From an uncultured Collinsella sp. (GTDB taxonomy: Bacteria; Actinomycetota; Coriobacteriia; Coriobacteriales; Coriobacteriaceae): DNA of 7,282 bases. Positions 5,890-7,282 of the stretch are shown here, piece by piece; position 1 is the first letter of the stretch; each line of letters begins with the position of its first letter. The notes beneath the pieces are model-generated. The model saw nothing but the letters and a program-made list of their open reading frames with translations. It was not told the DNA's origin and made no database searches. A program made the position numbers and the translations under genes. The stretch covers positions 1-7,282 of the forward strand of contig USHT01000048.1 of NCBI GenBank assembly GCA_900554455.1, written 5' to 3'.

Positions 5890-5891
5890 CA
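5890..5891. other. Right core dinucleotide CA of the IS110 insertion
   Basis: This CA starts the 9-base stretch CACCCAACG that is exactly complementary to the right target guide CGTTGGGTG (4596-4604). It directly follows ATAGGAA (5883-5889), which is repeated as the left donor guide. Removing the element and one core copy would join GAACGTC, CA and CCCAACG into an uninterrupted target. Confidence 0.65.
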
Positions 5892-6104
5892 CCCAACGAC
5901 TACTTTGCTCTGGTGTAAAAGGTGCGCCATGTTCGGCGCTGGATTGTTATTCGTTTGTAAAGGCCGTGCTGCGCTTGCGGTAAGGGTCTATCAATAGCCC
6001 GTAAGAAACCGCAGATAAGGCGGTCGTCGCCCGATCGGGGTCGTATCTTTCCAAACAGCAAAGCGGGCGGGGTGCCCGCGAGTCGCATGTATGAAAGGAA
6101 GATC
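5892..6104 (+). promoter_or_regulatory. Intergenic leader region upstream of pstS
   Basis: About 210 bases lie between the IS element and pstS. They hold a bulged hairpin (GGG-CTAT/ATAG-CCC, 5984-6000), a 10-base palindrome CCCGATCGGG (6030-6039) and a hairpin GCGGGC/GCCCGC (6063-6068 with 6074-6079) ending 25 bases before the start codon. GTGTAAAAGG near 5913 and TTGTAAAGGC near 5955 are related words about 41 bases apart and might be regulator half-sites. I could not find a convincing -35/-10 pair or a known Pho box, so the promoter is unresolved. No gene is seen on either strand. Confidence 0.4.
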
Positions 6105-7043
6105 ATGCTCGATCAGGCTTATTCTCGTCGTCAGTTCCTCGGCCTCGCTGGTGGTCTTGCCAGCATCGTCGGTCTCGGTCTCGTTGGTTGCGGCGGCTCC
6201 GGCGCATCCGACGCCGCCGACAAGGGTAGCGCCGCTGCTGCCGAGTCCGTCTCCGGCGAGGTGACCTACGACGGCGCCTCCTCGTTCCAGGCTCTCGTCG
6301 AGGCCGCTGCCGAGAAGTTCATGGATGCCAACCCGGACGTCTCCGTCTCCGGCTCGGGTAACGGTTCGGGCAAGGGCCTGACCGCTGTTGCCGCCGGCAC
6401 CGTCACCATCGGCAACTCCGACGTCTTCGCCGAGACCAAGCTCGAGGCCGACCAGGTCAAGAAGCTCGTCGACCACGAGGTTGCCGTCGTGGGCATGGGC
6501 CCCGTCGTCTCCAAGAACGTGACGGTCGACGACCTGTCCCTCGAGCAGCTCAAGGGCATCTTCTCCGGCCAGATCACCAACTGGAAGGAGGTCGGCGGCG
6601 ACGACGCCACCATCGTCGTCCTCAACCGCAAGGCCGGCTCCGGTACTCGCGCCACCTTCGAGGCTGCCGTCTTTGGCGACGAGGCTGTCGACTTTAAGGG
6701 CGACGCCGAGCTCGACAAGTCCGGCGACGTCCAGACTCAGATGGGCAGCACCGATAACGCCATCTCCTACCTCGACTTCTCGCACTTCGATGACTCCAAG
6801 TTCAACGCCATCAAGGTCGAGGGCGTCGAGCCCAAGAGCAAGAATGTCACTGATGACTCCTTCAAGATCTGGGCTACCGAGCACATGTACTGCTCCAAGG
6901 ACGCCGACGAGGCCACCAAGGCCTTCCTGGAGTTCATGCTTTCCGACGACGTCCAGGGCAAGCTCGTCGAGGAGCAGGGCTTCATCCCCGTCTCTGCCAT
7001 GAAGGTCGTCAAGGACGCCAGCGGCAAGGTCTCTGCTAAATAA
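6105..7043 (+). CDS. pstS: Phosphate ABC transporter substrate-binding lipoprotein PstS
   Basis: PstS captures inorganic phosphate outside the membrane and delivers it to the PstCAB importer. The 312-residue protein starts at ATG 6105, chosen because AAGGAAG (6095-6101) lies just upstream and it begins the signal peptide; an in-frame ATG earlier has no such support. The signal peptide has a twin-arginine motif, SRRQFLG (7-13), a hydrophobic stretch and a lipobox LVGC with Cys29 as the lipid-anchored residue. It is thus probably exported folded by Tat and tethered as a lipoprotein. A Gly/Ser/Ala-rich linker follows. Phosphate-site segments are GASSFQAL, SGSGNGSGKG and NRKAGSGTRATFE, as in the PBP-like PstS family. 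IFSGQITNWKEVGG is also typical. pstC follows after 24 bases, so an operon is expected. Regulation by phosphate is likely but no Pho box was recognised. Confidence 0.95.
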   Translation: MLDQAYSRRQFLGLAGGLASIVGLGLVGCGGSGASDAADKGSAAAAESVSGEVTYDGASSFQALVEAAAEKFMDANPDVSVSGSGNGSGKGLTAVAAGTVTIGNSDVFAETKLEADQVKKLVDHEVAVVGMGPVVSKNVTVDDLSLEQLKGIFSGQITNWKEVGGDDATIVVLNRKAGSGTRATFEAAVFGDEAVDFKGDAELDKSGDVQTQMGSTDNAISYLDFSHFDDSKFNAIKVEGVEPKSKNVTDDSFKIWATEHMYCSKDADEATKAFLEFMLSDDVQGKLVEEQGFIPVSAMKVVKDASGKVSAK

Positions 7044-7067
7044 GTAATCGCCCCGGAAAGGTTTGCA

Positions 7068-7282
7068 ATGGCAAAACAGCTGCCAAAGCGCGACCTTGAG
7101 AACGTGGGCCTGGGCGTCACGGGCGCGTGCGTAGCGCTCGTGACGCTTGTCGTTGCCGCGCTCATCTTTATGGTCGCCCAAAAGGGCCTCTCGGCTTTTG
7201 TCAAAGACGGCGTCTCGGTCGTCGAGTTTTTCACCGGCACCAAGTGGGACCTGGCCAACACGGCTAAAAACGGCCTGCCCTA
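7068..7282 (+). CDS. pstC: Phosphate ABC transporter permease PstC, N-terminal part
   Basis: This 5' fragment of 71 codons runs off the window. It starts at ATG 7068, six bases after GGAAAGG (7055-7061) and 24 bases after the pstS stop. The visible part has a short cytoplasmic head (MAKQLPKRDLENVG), a first membrane helix (about residues 13-37) and then KGLSAFVKDGVSVVEFFTGTKWD. This KGL(S)xF...FxxGxxWD pattern is typical of PstC and PstA N-termini. Position directly after pstS favours PstC, the membrane channel subunit that pairs with PstA. The remaining helices and the permease loop are outside the window. Confidence 0.88.
   Translation, partial: MAKQLPKRDLENVGLGVTGACVALVTLVVAALIFMVAQKGLSAFVKDGVSVVEFFTGTKWDLANTAKNGLP

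Larger units (their letters stand above)
4481..5891 (+). mobile_element. Complete IS110-family insertion sequence
   Basis: The element consists of a non-coding left end of about 250 bases (4481-4728), a DEDD-type transposase gene (4729-5862) and a right end of about 29 bases (5863-5891, including one core CA). IS110 elements lack terminal inverted repeats and move through a circular intermediate guided by a bridge RNA, and none are seen here. The edges were set from the guide matches described for the bridge RNA. Its very high GC content and frequent AGG and ATA codons contrast with the CGC-rich neighbours, suggesting recent acquisition. Joining the ends would put TTGACA (5872-5877) 15 bases from TACAGT (4482-4487), a possible junction promoter of short spacing. 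It lies between the luxR remnant and pstS. Confidence 0.85.

Noticed and set aside
5872..5906. A complete outward promoter from the IS right end into pstS
   Set aside because: TTGACA is consensus, but no acceptable -10 occurs 15-19 bases downstream. The nearest TA-T-like hexamer is 23 bases away.
5991..7181. Long minus-strand frame opposite pstS and pstC
   Set aside because: It spans two clear plus-strand genes and has shadow-like Leu/Gly/Asp/Val composition with no recognisable motif.

Overview
The window looks like chromosomal DNA from a high-GC Gram-positive bacterium of the class Coriobacteriia, probably Collinsella or a close relative. This rests on codon use, strong AGGAGG-type ribosome binding sites, the protein types and the short LuxR helix-turn-helix fragment. 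No database search was possible, so the genus is an inference.

Layout: (1) 59-769, minus strand: pyrE (orotate phosphoribosyltransferase), ending in a perfect 12-bp hairpin. (2) 770-1206: divergent intergenic region with a good sigma70-type promoter, several hairpins and a 23-codon leader ORF with an excellent Shine-Dalgarno site. (3) 1207-3975, plus strand: mgtA, a P-type ATPase for Mg2+ import. (4) 3976-4161: a degenerate hexamer run and a perfect 27-bp inverted repeat with an 8-base loop, between convergent genes. (5) 4162-4416, minus strand: the C-terminal DNA-binding end of a LuxR-type regulator, cut off at its 5' end by a cluster of short palindromic and direct repeats (4411-4480). (6) 4481-5891: a complete IS110-family insertion sequence with a DEDD-type transposase and a non-coding left end. 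(7) 5892-7282, plus strand: the start of a phosphate-uptake operon, pstS then the 5' end of pstC, which runs off the window.

The most interesting item is the left end of the IS110 element (about 4490-4695). It can be read as a bridge RNA: a 5' stem-loop followed by two stem-internal-loop-stem structures. The first loop carries GAACGTCC, identical to the left flank of the element, and CGTTGGGTG, the reverse complement of the right flank. The second loop carries ATAGGAA, identical to the right end, and GTAATG, the reverse complement of the left end. All four guides are in the order LTG-RTG-LDG-RDG expected from IS621, and together they place a CA core dinucleotide at both edges. The sequence itself thus gives the element's boundaries, its target specificity and the uninterrupted target site. 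The target abuts a repeat cluster resembling REP-type interspersed repeats.

A second item is the mgtA leader. Its short ORF, three hairpins and a U-tract recall the leader-peptide control of enterobacterial mgtA (mgtL), but the sequence is unrelated and I see no M-box riboswitch. The housekeeping genes serve pyrimidine synthesis, Mg2+ import and phosphate import, and show no sign of working as one pathway.
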